Shown: in pieces, positions 1 through 7,257 of the stretch
Layout of the letters: each line of letters starts with the position of its first letter
Numbering within the stretch: position 1 is the stretch's first letter
Source: an uncultured Oscillospiraceae bacterium
GTDB lineage: Bacteria > Bacillota > Clostridia > Oscillospirales > Oscillospiraceae
Length of the DNA: 12,312 nt
Direction: 5' to 3'
NCBI GenBank assembly: GCA_944385595.1
Contig: CALWXY010000145.1
Coordinates: 1 to 12,312 of the forward strand
The notes under the pieces: generated by a model
The model's database searches: none
What the model was told of the DNA's origin: nothing
What the model saw: the letters and a program-made list of their open reading frames with translations, nothing else
Translations under genes and position numbers: made by a program

Positions 1-125
1 ACCTGGTGGTCGGCCTGTTCTGCCTGGTCATCGCCGCCATGCAGCGCCGCCCCATCTTCATCGCCATCGGCTGCTGCTTCATCGTGCTCGGCATCGTGAA
101 CAGCCGCAAGCTGAGGAGGAAGTGA
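1..125 (+). CDS. C-terminal end of a small membrane protein (partial)
   Basis: The reading frame is open from the left edge (first full codon at 3) to a TGA at 123-125, giving 40 residues. Two hydrophobic stretches (about residues 1-13, LVVGLFCLVIAAM, and 17-32, PIFIAIGCCFIVLGIV) are separated by a short basic QRR turn, and the end is very basic (NSRKLRRK). This is the pattern of a helical hairpin with both ends on the cytoplasmic side. The codon bias matches the neighbouring genes, and a strong terminator starts one base after the stop, which supports a true gene end. The start and most of the protein lie outside the window, so I cannot name a family. Confidence 0.6.
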   Translation, partial: LVVGLFCLVIAAMQRRPIFIAIGCCFIVLGIVNSRKLRRK

Positions 126-161
126 AAAAGTCCCCGCCAAAACGGCGGGGACTTTTCTTTT
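126..161. terminator. Bidirectional intrinsic terminator
   Basis: A perfect 13-bp stem pairs 126-138 (AAAAGTCCCCGCC) with 144-156 (GGCGGGGACTTTT) around the loop AAAAC. The A-tract on one side and T-tract on the other make it usable from both strands. It lies between the convergent upstream membrane gene (+) and the PQQ-propeller gene (-), whose stop codon begins at 162, so it serves both. Confidence 0.93.
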
Positions 162-1950
162 ATTTCAGCTTCAAACCGTACACGGTCTGGCCGCGGGTGC
201 CTATGACTATCATGTCGTTATACACCACCGGGGAGGCCTCGGTCGTCGCGCCGAGGGCCGCCTCGTAGAGTATCTCACCGGTCAGGCCGTCCATCAGCAT
301 CAGGTAGCCGCCGTTCGCGTTGCCGACGCCGGAGGTCGCGTGCAGGACGTAGCCCTTGCCATTGGAATCGTAGATACACACCGGCGAGCACCAGCTGTAG
401 GTCTGCGAGTGCTGCTCCCAGACGACCTCGCCCGTCGATTTGCTTATCGCCGCGAGGACGCCGTCGTAGGCGTTCGGCGTGCGCGACACCGGCACGAATA
501 TGAGGTCGGACAAATCGTTCTTGCCCACTGCTATAGTTCCCTGCACGCCGCCGGAGAGGTCCGGCTCGGTGTGGCAGGTATAGTCTACCTGCCAGACTAT
601 CTCGCCGGTCTCGGCGTCAATTTTGAACACCGGTATGGTCGCCGTTGTCCAGGAGCGCCAGCCGGAGTGGAAGGAGGTGCTGATATACACATAGGGATGG
701 CCGTTCTCCAGCTCCAGCACCGGGGTGCAGTTGGTGTCGTCGAGGACGTCCTGCACCCAGACCAGCTCCAGCGTGTTCAGGTCGAGGCACATGAGGTGGC
801 CGCCGTTATCCGCCACTATGAGGTAGTGGCTGTAAATCACGGCGCTGTCCTCCATGCCCAGCCAATACTGGCCGCCGGTATTCGTGTTTCTGTATGTGCT
901 GTATTTCCACTTCGTCACGACGGGGTCGACGGCGAGCGTGCCCGCGGCCTCGTCGTAATCGGTGTTGAGGTCGACTATATAGATTATGCCGTTCTCGCCC
1001 GGCCAGATGAGCTGGTCGGTCTCGGCGCAGACCAGCGGGGCGCTGTCGAACATGTGCCACTGGCGGTTGGCAAAGGTCTCGCTGTCGCCCAGCGAGAAGA
1101 GCACCGAGCCGTCTATGAGGCTGACGGCCAGAGCGCGCGGCGACTGGCTCGCGCCGTAGTAGCCCGCGCCGACGTACAGTATCGGGTAGCCCCTCGGGTC
1201 GAGCGAGCCCGCGCCCTTGAAGGTGAAGCCGAGGTACAGGCTGTCGCGCGTGGCCTTGCCGGTCTCGAGCTCGGTGAAGTAGACGTGGCCGTCCATCGTG
1301 GCGTGGACGACCTCGACCAGCTCGTCCTGCTCCCTGGCCCAGTCGTACATATTCATTATCGCGCGGGTGGATTTGTCCCACTTGGCGATCAGGGCCTGGC
1401 CCGTCCAGCCGCTGCCCGTCCATGTATAGCCGTCGTAGGCGGTGAGCGAGCCTATGGAGCGCGTCCACAGTGTGTCGAACTTGAACTCCGTCATGTCCAC
1501 GGCGCCGTAGGCCGCGCCGGAGCGGAAGTTGTCGCCGCGGAAGGTGATCACGCCCTCGAGCGCGGAGTAATCCTCGCCGAGGCCGAAGCTGATTTGCTTT
1601 TCGGCCTTATAGCTCTCGACGGTCTCGCCGTCGACCTGAACGGCGGTGGCGGAGATGTATTTCGACGGCTCCGTGCCCTCGACGGCGTGCGGCTCGAACT
1701 CAGGCAGCGGCGTAGGCGTCGGCGAGGGGCTGGGCGTCGCCTCCGGGGTCTCGTCCGGCAGAGCCGGCTCAACGCTCTCGACCGGCGGGGGCGTGGCCGC
1801 CCCGGTCAGCGCGGCCTGAAGCTCGTCGTGGTCGGAGCCAAGGTATTTTACCTCTATGGCGGCGAGTGCCACAAGCACAGCCGCAAGCACCACCGCCGAG
1901 AGCGCCGTTATTTTTCCGGATCTGCGCTTCGGCGTCCTGTTTACGCTCAT
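160..1950 (-). CDS. Membrane-anchored PQQ-like beta-propeller protein
   Basis: This 596-residue protein starts with a short basic cytoplasmic segment, a single transmembrane anchor (about residues 14-32, no signal peptidase site obvious) and a Pro/Thr/Ser/Glu-rich linker (about 53-90). A large extracytoplasmic domain (about 130-596) follows. That domain shows repeated blade-like segments typical of PQQ/WD40-like quinoprotein propellers: hydrophobic strands, then a D-x-x-T-G-E type turn and V-W, for example DAETGEIVW at 445-453, SKSTGEVVW at 503-511 and GLTGEILY at 555-562. A GVITFRGDNFR block (133-143) begins the domain. The fold is that of BamB/YxaL-like propellers, which mostly act as binding scaffolds outside the membrane. 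I see no evidence for PQQ binding or enzymatic activity. It has its own promoter at 1987-2015. The ribosome binding site is weak (GAGG at 1964-1967, 13 bases upstream). Substrate or partner is unknown. Confidence 0.85.
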   Translation of the reverse strand: MSVNRTPKRRSGKITALSAVVLAAVLVALAAIEVKYLGSDHDELQAALTGAATPPPVESVEPALPDETPEATPSPSPTPTPLPEFEPHAVEGTEPSKYISATAVQVDGETVESYKAEKQISFGLGEDYSALEGVITFRGDNFRSGAAYGAVDMTEFKFDTLWTRSIGSLTAYDGYTWTGSGWTGQALIAKWDKSTRAIMNMYDWAREQDELVEVVHATMDGHVYFTELETGKATRDSLYLGFTFKGAGSLDPRGYPILYVGAGYYGASQSPRALAVSLIDGSVLFSLGDSETFANRQWHMFDSAPLVCAETDQLIWPGENGIIYIVDLNTDYDEAAGTLAVDPVVTKWKYSTYRNTNTGGQYWLGMEDSAVIYSHYLIVADNGGHLMCLDLNTLELVWVQDVLDDTNCTPVLELENGHPYVYISTSFHSGWRSWTTATIPVFKIDAETGEIVWQVDYTCHTEPDLSGGVQGTIAVGKNDLSDLIFVPVSRTPNAYDGVLAAISKSTGEVVWEQHSQTYSWCSPVCIYDSNGKGYVLHATSGVGNANGGYLMLMDGLTGEILYEAALGATTEASPVVYNDMIVIGTRGQTVYGLKLK

Positions 1951-1986
1951 TATTTCATCCCATCCTCATAACATGCAAGTCCTATC

Positions 1987-2015
1987 ATTATATGCTCACG
2001 CAGCTTTAAAATCAA
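1987..2015 (-). promoter_or_regulatory. Sigma-A-type promoter of the propeller gene
   Basis: Read on the minus strand, TTGATT (2015-2010) and a perfect TATAAT (1992-1987) are separated by 17 bases. The start point would fall near 1980, giving a leader of about 30 bases before the ATG at 1950. The -35 lies just beyond the stop codon of the upstream rhomboid-like gene, so the propeller gene can be transcribed independently of it. Confidence 0.75.
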
Positions 2016-2018
2016 GCC

Positions 2019-2861
2019 TCAGTCGGTGTGGTGGGCGTGATTGTTTATATGGTCTATGCAGTAGCAGTGGTAGCCGGTGCAGCGGGAGCAGTAGCGGAAC
2101 TCGAGGTCGGGGTAATCCCTGTCGGTGCGGCCGCAGACCTCGCATTTGCGCGAGTAGTTTTTCGTGCGCTCTTCGCGCTTCATCCTGTCGACCTCGCGGC
2201 GGAAGTTCACCGTGTTGCCGCGGTTCACGTTCCGGTAGGGGCGCACGTAGGCCATCAGATCCTCGCCGCAGAAGAGCAGGAAGTTGAGTATGGCGACTAT
2301 GGGCACGAGGTTCACAGGGAAGCGGCCTGTGAGTATGCTCAGCACGAAAAACGCGGCGTCCAGCCAGGCGAGCCATTTCACCTTCACCGGAATGAATATC
2401 AGCAGCACCACCAGATCCGGGTAGGTCGCGGCAAAGGCGAAGAACATGCTGAGGTTGAGGTAGCCCGCGTCGACGGCGACGTTATAGCCGAGCAGCCAGA
2501 ATATGACGCCGTAGATGATATTGAACACCATGCCGGAAATATAGTATAGGGTGAAGCGCGCCGTGCCCCAGTGCCGCTCGAGCGTGGAGCCTATGAAATA
2601 GTAGAAGTACAGCGACACCAGCAGCCACAGCCCGCTCGACTGCGGCACGAACACAAAGCTCACGAGCCGCCACAGCTGGCCGTGCTTGAATATCTGCTCC
2701 GCATTGAAATAGAGCAGGCCGTAGAGTGTGTGCGTAGTGTCCATGGCGCTGAACATCCACACGACTATGTTGCCTATGACTATATACATCATGAGATTCG
2801 GTATACCGAATCTCGGATGGGTGGCGCAGAACCTGTCTACCCATCTCGAAAACTGCTTCAT
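2019..2861 (-). CDS. Rhomboid-fold membrane protein, probably catalytically inactive, with C-terminal Cys/His cluster
   Basis: From the ATG at 2870 the frame gives 283 residues; I prefer the ATG at 2861 (280 residues) because GGGAGG at 2872-2877 is only one base from the first ATG but ten from the second. Numbering here is from 2870. Hydrophobic helices occupy about 24-43, 80-94, 106-128, 138-160, 165-181 and 185-201. The segment 64-76 (GQLWRLVSFVFVP) and 94-112 (GSTLERHWG..RF..YYISG) match the characteristic WR loop and G-x-x-x-E of rhomboids. The catalytic GxSG is replaced by NLSM at 139-142, and no His lies in the last helix, so the Ser-His dyad is missing. The cytoplasmic tail has C243xxC246, C261xxC264, H268-C269-x-C271, H274 and H278/H280/H281, a likely zinc site. 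It would be a pseudoprotease that binds or holds membrane partners; the partner is unknown. Confidence 0.8.
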   Translation of the reverse strand: MKQFSRWVDRFCATHPRFGIPNLMMYIVIGNIVVWMFSAMDTTHTLYGLLYFNAEQIFKHGQLWRLVSFVFVPQSSGLWLLVSLYFYYFIGSTLERHWGTARFTLYYISGMVFNIIYGVIFWLLGYNVAVDAGYLNLSMFFAFAATYPDLVVLLIFIPVKVKWLAWLDAAFFVLSILTGRFPVNLVPIVAILNFLLFCGEDLMAYVRPYRNVNRGNTVNFRREVDRMKREERTKNYSRKCEVCGRTDRDYPDLEFRYCSRCTGYHCYCIDHINNHAHHTD

Positions 2862-2871
2862 AAAAGCCATG

Positions 2872-2877
2872 CCTCCC
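2872..2877 (-). promoter_or_regulatory. Ribosome binding site that decides the rhomboid-like start
   Basis: GGGAGG on the minus strand lies one base from the ATG at 2870 but ten bases from the in-frame ATG at 2861. The second is the more workable spacing, so translation probably begins at 2861. Confidence 0.6.
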
Positions 2878-2915
2878 GTTTTATTGGCGGCGCAGAGCGC
2901 TCACCTGCGTATTTT

Positions 2916-2944
2916 ATCATACAATACCCGTTTTTACCAGTCCA
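2916..2944 (-). promoter_or_regulatory. Likely promoter of the rhomboid-like gene
   Basis: On the minus strand TGGACT (2944-2939, four of six bases of TTGACA) is followed after 17 bases by TATGAT (2921-2916, five of six of TATAAT). The predicted leader is about 45-50 bases. It lies in the AT-rich 224-base divergent spacer between this gene and metK. Confidence 0.5.
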
Positions 2945-3010
2945 TATAAAATTTGTAAATTAACTGTGTTTCTGAAAATTTACTCTTTAAGTGGCGGGGA
3001 AAATATGATA

Positions 3011-3065
3011 TTGTATTAAGGATATAATGCCATTATTATGTCGGGCGCATACCGCGCCGCTTTTT
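3011..3065 (+). promoter_or_regulatory. metK leader: possible promoter and small hairpin with T-run
   Basis: TTGTAT (3011-3016) and TATTAT (3034-3039) have 17-base spacing and could be a promoter. Further TATAAT strings occur at 3023-3028, 3068-3073 and 3073-3078 but lack a well-placed -35. Downstream, GGCGC (3044-3048) can pair with GCGCC (3054-3058) and is followed by GC and TTTTT, a weak terminator-like or attenuator-like element about 30 bases before the start codon. No SAM riboswitch (S-box) consensus is visible. The exact promoter cannot be fixed by eye. Confidence 0.3.
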
Positions 3066-3094
3066 CCTATAATATAATTTAGAGAGGTATCGAT

Positions 3095-4252
<1,158 letters not shown>

Positions 4253-4255
4253 GAC

Positions 4256-5005
4256 ATGTATAACGACGAGAGAGAGGACATCATCGAGGGCCGCAACTCG
4301 GTCACCGAGGCGCTGCGCGCAGGGCGCAGCATCGATAAGATTTACATCGCGAAGGGCGACGTCGACAAGACGCTCGGCCACATCGCCTCCACTGCACGAG
4401 AGCGCGGCATAGTCGTCGTCGAGGCCGACAGGCGCAAGCTCGACGCCATGAGCCGCACGCACTCGCATCAGGGCGTCATCGCCCTCGCCGCCGTGCGCGA
4501 GTACTGCTCCGTCGCGGACATACTCGCCGTCGCAAAAGAGCGCGGCGAGGAGCCGTTCGTCATCATCTGCGACGAAATCTCCGACGTACACAACCTCGGC
4601 GCCATCATCCGCACCGCCGAGTGCGCGGGCGCGCACGGCGTCGTCATCCCCAAGCGCCGCAGCGCGGGACTCACCGCCGTCGTCGGCAAGACCAGCGCCG
4701 GCGCCGCCGAGCACATGGCCGTCGCGCGGGTGCCGAACCTCGTTGCCGCAATCGAGGAGCTGAAAGCCGCCGGGCTGTGGGTCTACGGCTCCGCCGCCGA
4801 CGGCGCGAGCGGCATGTGGGAGACCGACCTGCGCGGCCCCATCGCGCTCGTCATCGGCTCCGAGGGCGACGGCATCGGCCGCCTCGTCGCCGAGAAGTGC
4901 GACTTCATGGTCAGCATACCCATGAGAGGCAAGGTCTCCTCGCTCAACGCCTCCGCCGCCGCCTCCATCCTTATCTACGAGGTGCTGAGGCAGCGCAGCC
5001 TCTGA
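4256..5005 (+). CDS. rlmB: 23S rRNA 2'-O-ribose methyltransferase, SpoU/TrmH family (RlmB-like)
   Basis: SPOUT-class methyltransferases use SAM bound in a trefoil knot to methylate ribose 2'-OH; RlmB modifies G2251 of 23S rRNA. The 249-residue protein has the N-terminal substrate-binding domain (about 8-80; EGRNSVTEAL at 11-20 is the typical RlmB opening) and the SPOUT domain with motif 1 at 113-124 (NLGAIIRTAECA, with catalytic-type Asn113 and Arg119), motif 2 at 199-210 (VIGSEGDGIGRL) and motif 3 at 221-235 (IPMRGKVSSLNASAA). All key residues are present. Its ATG lies three bases after the metK stop and its Shine-Dalgarno (GAGG, 4246-4249) is inside the metK end, so the two are probably translationally coupled. 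The exact target (rlmB versus a tRNA-directed paralogue) cannot be decided from sequence alone. Confidence 0.9.
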   Translation: MYNDEREDIIEGRNSVTEALRAGRSIDKIYIAKGDVDKTLGHIASTARERGIVVVEADRRKLDAMSRTHSHQGVIALAAVREYCSVADILAVAKERGEEPFVIICDEISDVHNLGAIIRTAECAGAHGVVIPKRRSAGLTAVVGKTSAGAAEHMAVARVPNLVAAIEELKAAGLWVYGSAADGASGMWETDLRGPIALVIGSEGDGIGRLVAEKCDFMVSIPMRGKVSSLNASAAASILIYEVLRQRSL

Positions 5006-5012
5006 GAATTCT

Positions 5013-5026
5013 CGCGCCGCGGCGCG
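5013..5026. repeat. Short GC palindrome after rlmB
   Basis: CGCGCCGCGGCGCG is a perfect 14-base palindrome between the rlmB stop and the next ribosome binding site (AAAGGA, 5031-5036). There is no T-run, so I do not read it as an intrinsic terminator; it may stabilise or space the message. Confidence 0.4.
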
Positions 5027-5048
5027 GCTGAAAGGACAGCCACCGTTT

Positions 5049-7133
5049 ATGGACAACAATTTCGACTACAATCTCGACCCCGAGCAATTCTCGCTCGAGG
5101 CCATTCTGGCCGAGTACCTCGACGACGCCGGGGACGAGGCCGCGCCTCCGCAGACAGTTGAGGAGAAGTCGCGCAGCATTATGCGCGAGGCGATTGGCGA
5201 CACTATCGCCGCCTCCCGCAATCCAGAGCCTGAGCCTGAACCCGAGCCGGAGCCGGAACCCGAGGGCGAGACGCTCGAGTCCTTCACCCCGGAGGACGAG
5301 GCCGAGCGCTACGCCGACCCCGAGGCCCAGCCCTCGCCGAAGAGCAGCCACCGCGCCGAGCGCCCGCCGAGGAAAAAATCCATAGGCGAGACGGTCATGG
5401 CACCGCTGCTCTCGCTGCTCGCCAGCGTCGCCTCCAAGCGCGCCGAGGCCGAGCGCGAGGCCACAGCCAAGGCCGAGCCCGTCGACCTCGGCCCGGAGCT
5501 TGAGCCGAAAAAGGCCGCAAAGCTCTACGCCGTCCAGCTGCGCTCGCTCATATTCCGCACCCGCGCGGCAACGGCGCTCTGCGTCCTGCTCACCTATATC
5601 ACCTTCGCCTTCACCGGCTTTCTCCCGCTGTTCGGCGCGCTCGGCAGCAGCACGCAGGCCGCGAGCCTCGTCTGCATTGTCATGCTGCTCTCCGTCATGC
5701 TCGCGGGCGTCGACGTATTCACGGCGGGGCTCGTCTCCATAGCCAGATTCCAGCCCGGCGCGCAGTCGCTCGCCGCGCTCTCGTGCATATTCTCCCTGCT
5801 CGACGCCGTGCTCGTCGCCTCCGGCAAGCTCGACTTCGGCCTGCCGCTCTGCGCCGTCTCGGCCTGGAGCATCTGCCTCGGCATCTGGGGCGAGCGCTTT
5901 TCCTGCTCCGCCCTCAGCTCCACCTTCGCGGCGCTCTCCGAGGCAAAGGAACCCCCCACCGCCGTCACAGCTGAGCCCGGCATAGTCAAGGATGCGCTCT
6001 GCGTCCTCCAGTCCGACGCGCCCATCGACGGCTTCATCCGCCGCGCCGAGGGCGCCGACCTCTGCGAGATCGCGCACATAGCCGCCGCGCCCTTTCTTAT
6101 CGTCGTGGCGCTGGTGCTCTCGCTGCTCGTCGTGCTCGTCACCGGCACTACAGGCGCATTCATCCACATATTCAGCGCCATGCTCGCCGCAAGCTCCAGC
6201 TTCATGTCGCTCATAGCCTTCCCGATGATGTTCTCCGCCGCCGCGAAGCGGCTGCACGTCATCGGCGCCGCCATCGCCGGCTACGAGGGCTGCGCCGACA
6301 TCGGCTCCGCCGAGCGCTTCGTCGTGCTCGACCGCGACATCTTCCCGGAGAACACCATCGCCATCAAAAAGATTCAGATCAACGGCAAGGACCGCAGCTC
6401 CAAGGTCATAGGCTACACCGGCTCGCTCATCGCGGCCTCCGGCTGCGCCCTCGCGCCGGTGTTCAAAAAGCTGATGCAGCGCAGCGCCTGCACGCTCAGC
6501 AAGGTCGAGAACTTCCGCTGCCACGAGGGCGGCGGCATAATCGCCGAGATCAACGGCGAGGAGGTGCTCGTCGGCTCGTCCAGCTTCATGAGCCTCATGG
6601 GCATACGCCTCCCGCACGGGCTGACGCTCCGCAGCGCCGTCTTTACCGTCATAAACCGCGAGCTCGCCGGCATATTCTCCGTGAGCTACAACCCCACCGC
6701 CTCCGTCCAGCGCGCGCTCGACATCCTCCTGCGCGACTACAGCTTCCCCATCTTCGCCGTGCGCGACTTCAATATAAACCCCATGATGATCAGGCAGCGC
6801 TTCAAGGTCGTCACCGACGACTTCGAGTTCCCCACCTTCGCCGAGCGCTACCGCGTCTCCGCCGTCGGGCACGACCCGGCCACCCCCGTTTCCGCCGCCG
6901 TCATGCGCCACGGCCTCGGCGCCATAGTCGAGTGCGCCGAGAGCGCGAGACAACTCTACCGCGCCACCCGCGTCTTCACCGCCGGCTGCTTCGTCTCCGC
7001 CGCGCTCGGCATGGCCATAGTCGTCCTGCTCTGCTCCGGCGGCGCTCCCGCCGCCTGGCTCGCCTCCCGCCTGCTCCTCTTCATGCTCATTTGGATTGCA
7101 CCCGTTTTGTTCGTTTCCAACAGTTTGAGATAG
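5049..7133 (+). CDS. Degenerate P-type (P1B-like) ATPase homologue, predicted inactive membrane protein
   Basis: 694 residues. The first 165 are acidic and probably disordered, with a Glu-Pro repeat at 60-72. Hydrophobic helices lie near 172-195, 204-223, 238-258 and 263-281, then a helix pair 344-366 and 368-395, and a C-terminal pair 642-662 and 667-689: the eight-helix plan of P1B pumps. After the sixth helix, AFPMM (390-394) sits where pumps have the CPC motif. FVVLDRD (424-430) takes the place of VVFDKTGT, keeping Asp428 but losing TGT. GGGIIAEINGEEVLVGSSSF (494-513) resembles the end of the N domain. ELAGIFSVSYNPTASVQRAL (538-557) matches the conserved lead-in to the TGDN region, which here is VRDFN (571-575), and AVGHDP (605-610) replaces GDGxND. 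The actuator loop is only about 60 residues and has no TGE. Ion pumping by the normal cycle looks impossible; a sensor or scaffold role is inference. It follows rlmB by 43 bases and is probably co-transcribed. Confidence 0.7.
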   Translation: MDNNFDYNLDPEQFSLEAILAEYLDDAGDEAAPPQTVEEKSRSIMREAIGDTIAASRNPEPEPEPEPEPEPEGETLESFTPEDEAERYADPEAQPSPKSSHRAERPPRKKSIGETVMAPLLSLLASVASKRAEAEREATAKAEPVDLGPELEPKKAAKLYAVQLRSLIFRTRAATALCVLLTYITFAFTGFLPLFGALGSSTQAASLVCIVMLLSVMLAGVDVFTAGLVSIARFQPGAQSLAALSCIFSLLDAVLVASGKLDFGLPLCAVSAWSICLGIWGERFSCSALSSTFAALSEAKEPPTAVTAEPGIVKDALCVLQSDAPIDGFIRRAEGADLCEIAHIAAAPFLIVVALVLSLLVVLVTGTTGAFIHIFSAMLAASSSFMSLIAFPMMFSAAAKRLHVIGAAIAGYEGCADIGSAERFVVLDRDIFPENTIAIKKIQINGKDRSSKVIGYTGSLIAASGCALAPVFKKLMQRSACTLSKVENFRCHEGGGIIAEINGEEVLVGSSSFMSLMGIRLPHGLTLRSAVFTVINRELAGIFSVSYNPTASVQRALDILLRDYSFPIFAVRDFNINPMMIRQRFKVVTDDFEFPTFAERYRVSAVGHDPATPVSAAVMRHGLGAIVECAESARQLYRATRVFTAGCFVSAALGMAIVVLLCSGGAPAAWLASRLLLFMLIWIAPVLFVSNSLR
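5226..5264 (+). repeat. Six-base repeat encoding Glu-Pro tract
   Basis: Six Glu-Pro dipeptide codon pairs plus a final Glu codon (GAG/GAA and CCT/CCC/CCG) form an imperfect hexanucleotide repeat inside the disordered N-terminal region of the ATPase-like protein. Codon variation argues for selection on the amino acids, not recent slippage. Such tracts are rigid, extended spacers. Confidence 0.85.
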
Positions 7134-7161
7134 CTTTTTTAGGTTATTATTAGAATTATTG

Positions 7162-7196
7162 TTGCGATTTGACATACCTTGGTGTATAATTATGGA
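7162..7196 (+). promoter_or_regulatory. Promoter of the EF-G paralogue
   Basis: TTGCGA (7162-7167) and a perfect TATAAT (7185-7190) are exactly 17 bases apart in an AT-rich spacer. A perfect TTGACA (7169-7174) overlaps it and could pair, at 16 bases, with the weaker TATGGA (7191-7196). The leader would be about 60 bases, ending in AAGGAG (7242-7247), ten bases before the ATG. Confidence 0.75.
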
Positions 7197-7257
7197 TGTG
7201 CTTTTAAGCCCAATCTTTCGATGAGCATAAATACATTGGTCAAGGAGAGAAACCCAC

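Noticed and set aside
340..1971. Plus-strand frame of about 540 codons opposite the propeller gene
   Set aside because: No motif or hydrophobic pattern; Arg/Ala/Val/Gly/His-rich shadow of the minus-strand gene, which has a clear anchor, linker and propeller repeats.
2871..3094. SAM (S-box) riboswitch upstream of metK
   Set aside because: No match to the conserved CTTATC...AGAG...GGAGGGA core was found on the plus strand, and the spacer is too AT-rich and lacks the four-way helix pattern.
5226..5264. CRISPR-like or mobile short repeat
   Set aside because: The six-base repeat is in frame, encodes Glu-Pro and varies at third positions, so it is a protein repeat. There are no spacers.
7128..7142. 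Intrinsic terminator at the T-run after the ATPase-like gene
   Set aside because: CTTTTTT follows the stop codon, but no convincing stem precedes it (only a four-base TGTT/AACA pairing).
7169..7190. TTGACA-TATAAT promoter before the EF-G paralogue
   Set aside because: The two perfect hexamers are only 10 bases apart, which is not workable. TTGCGA at 17 bases is the better partner for the TATAAT.
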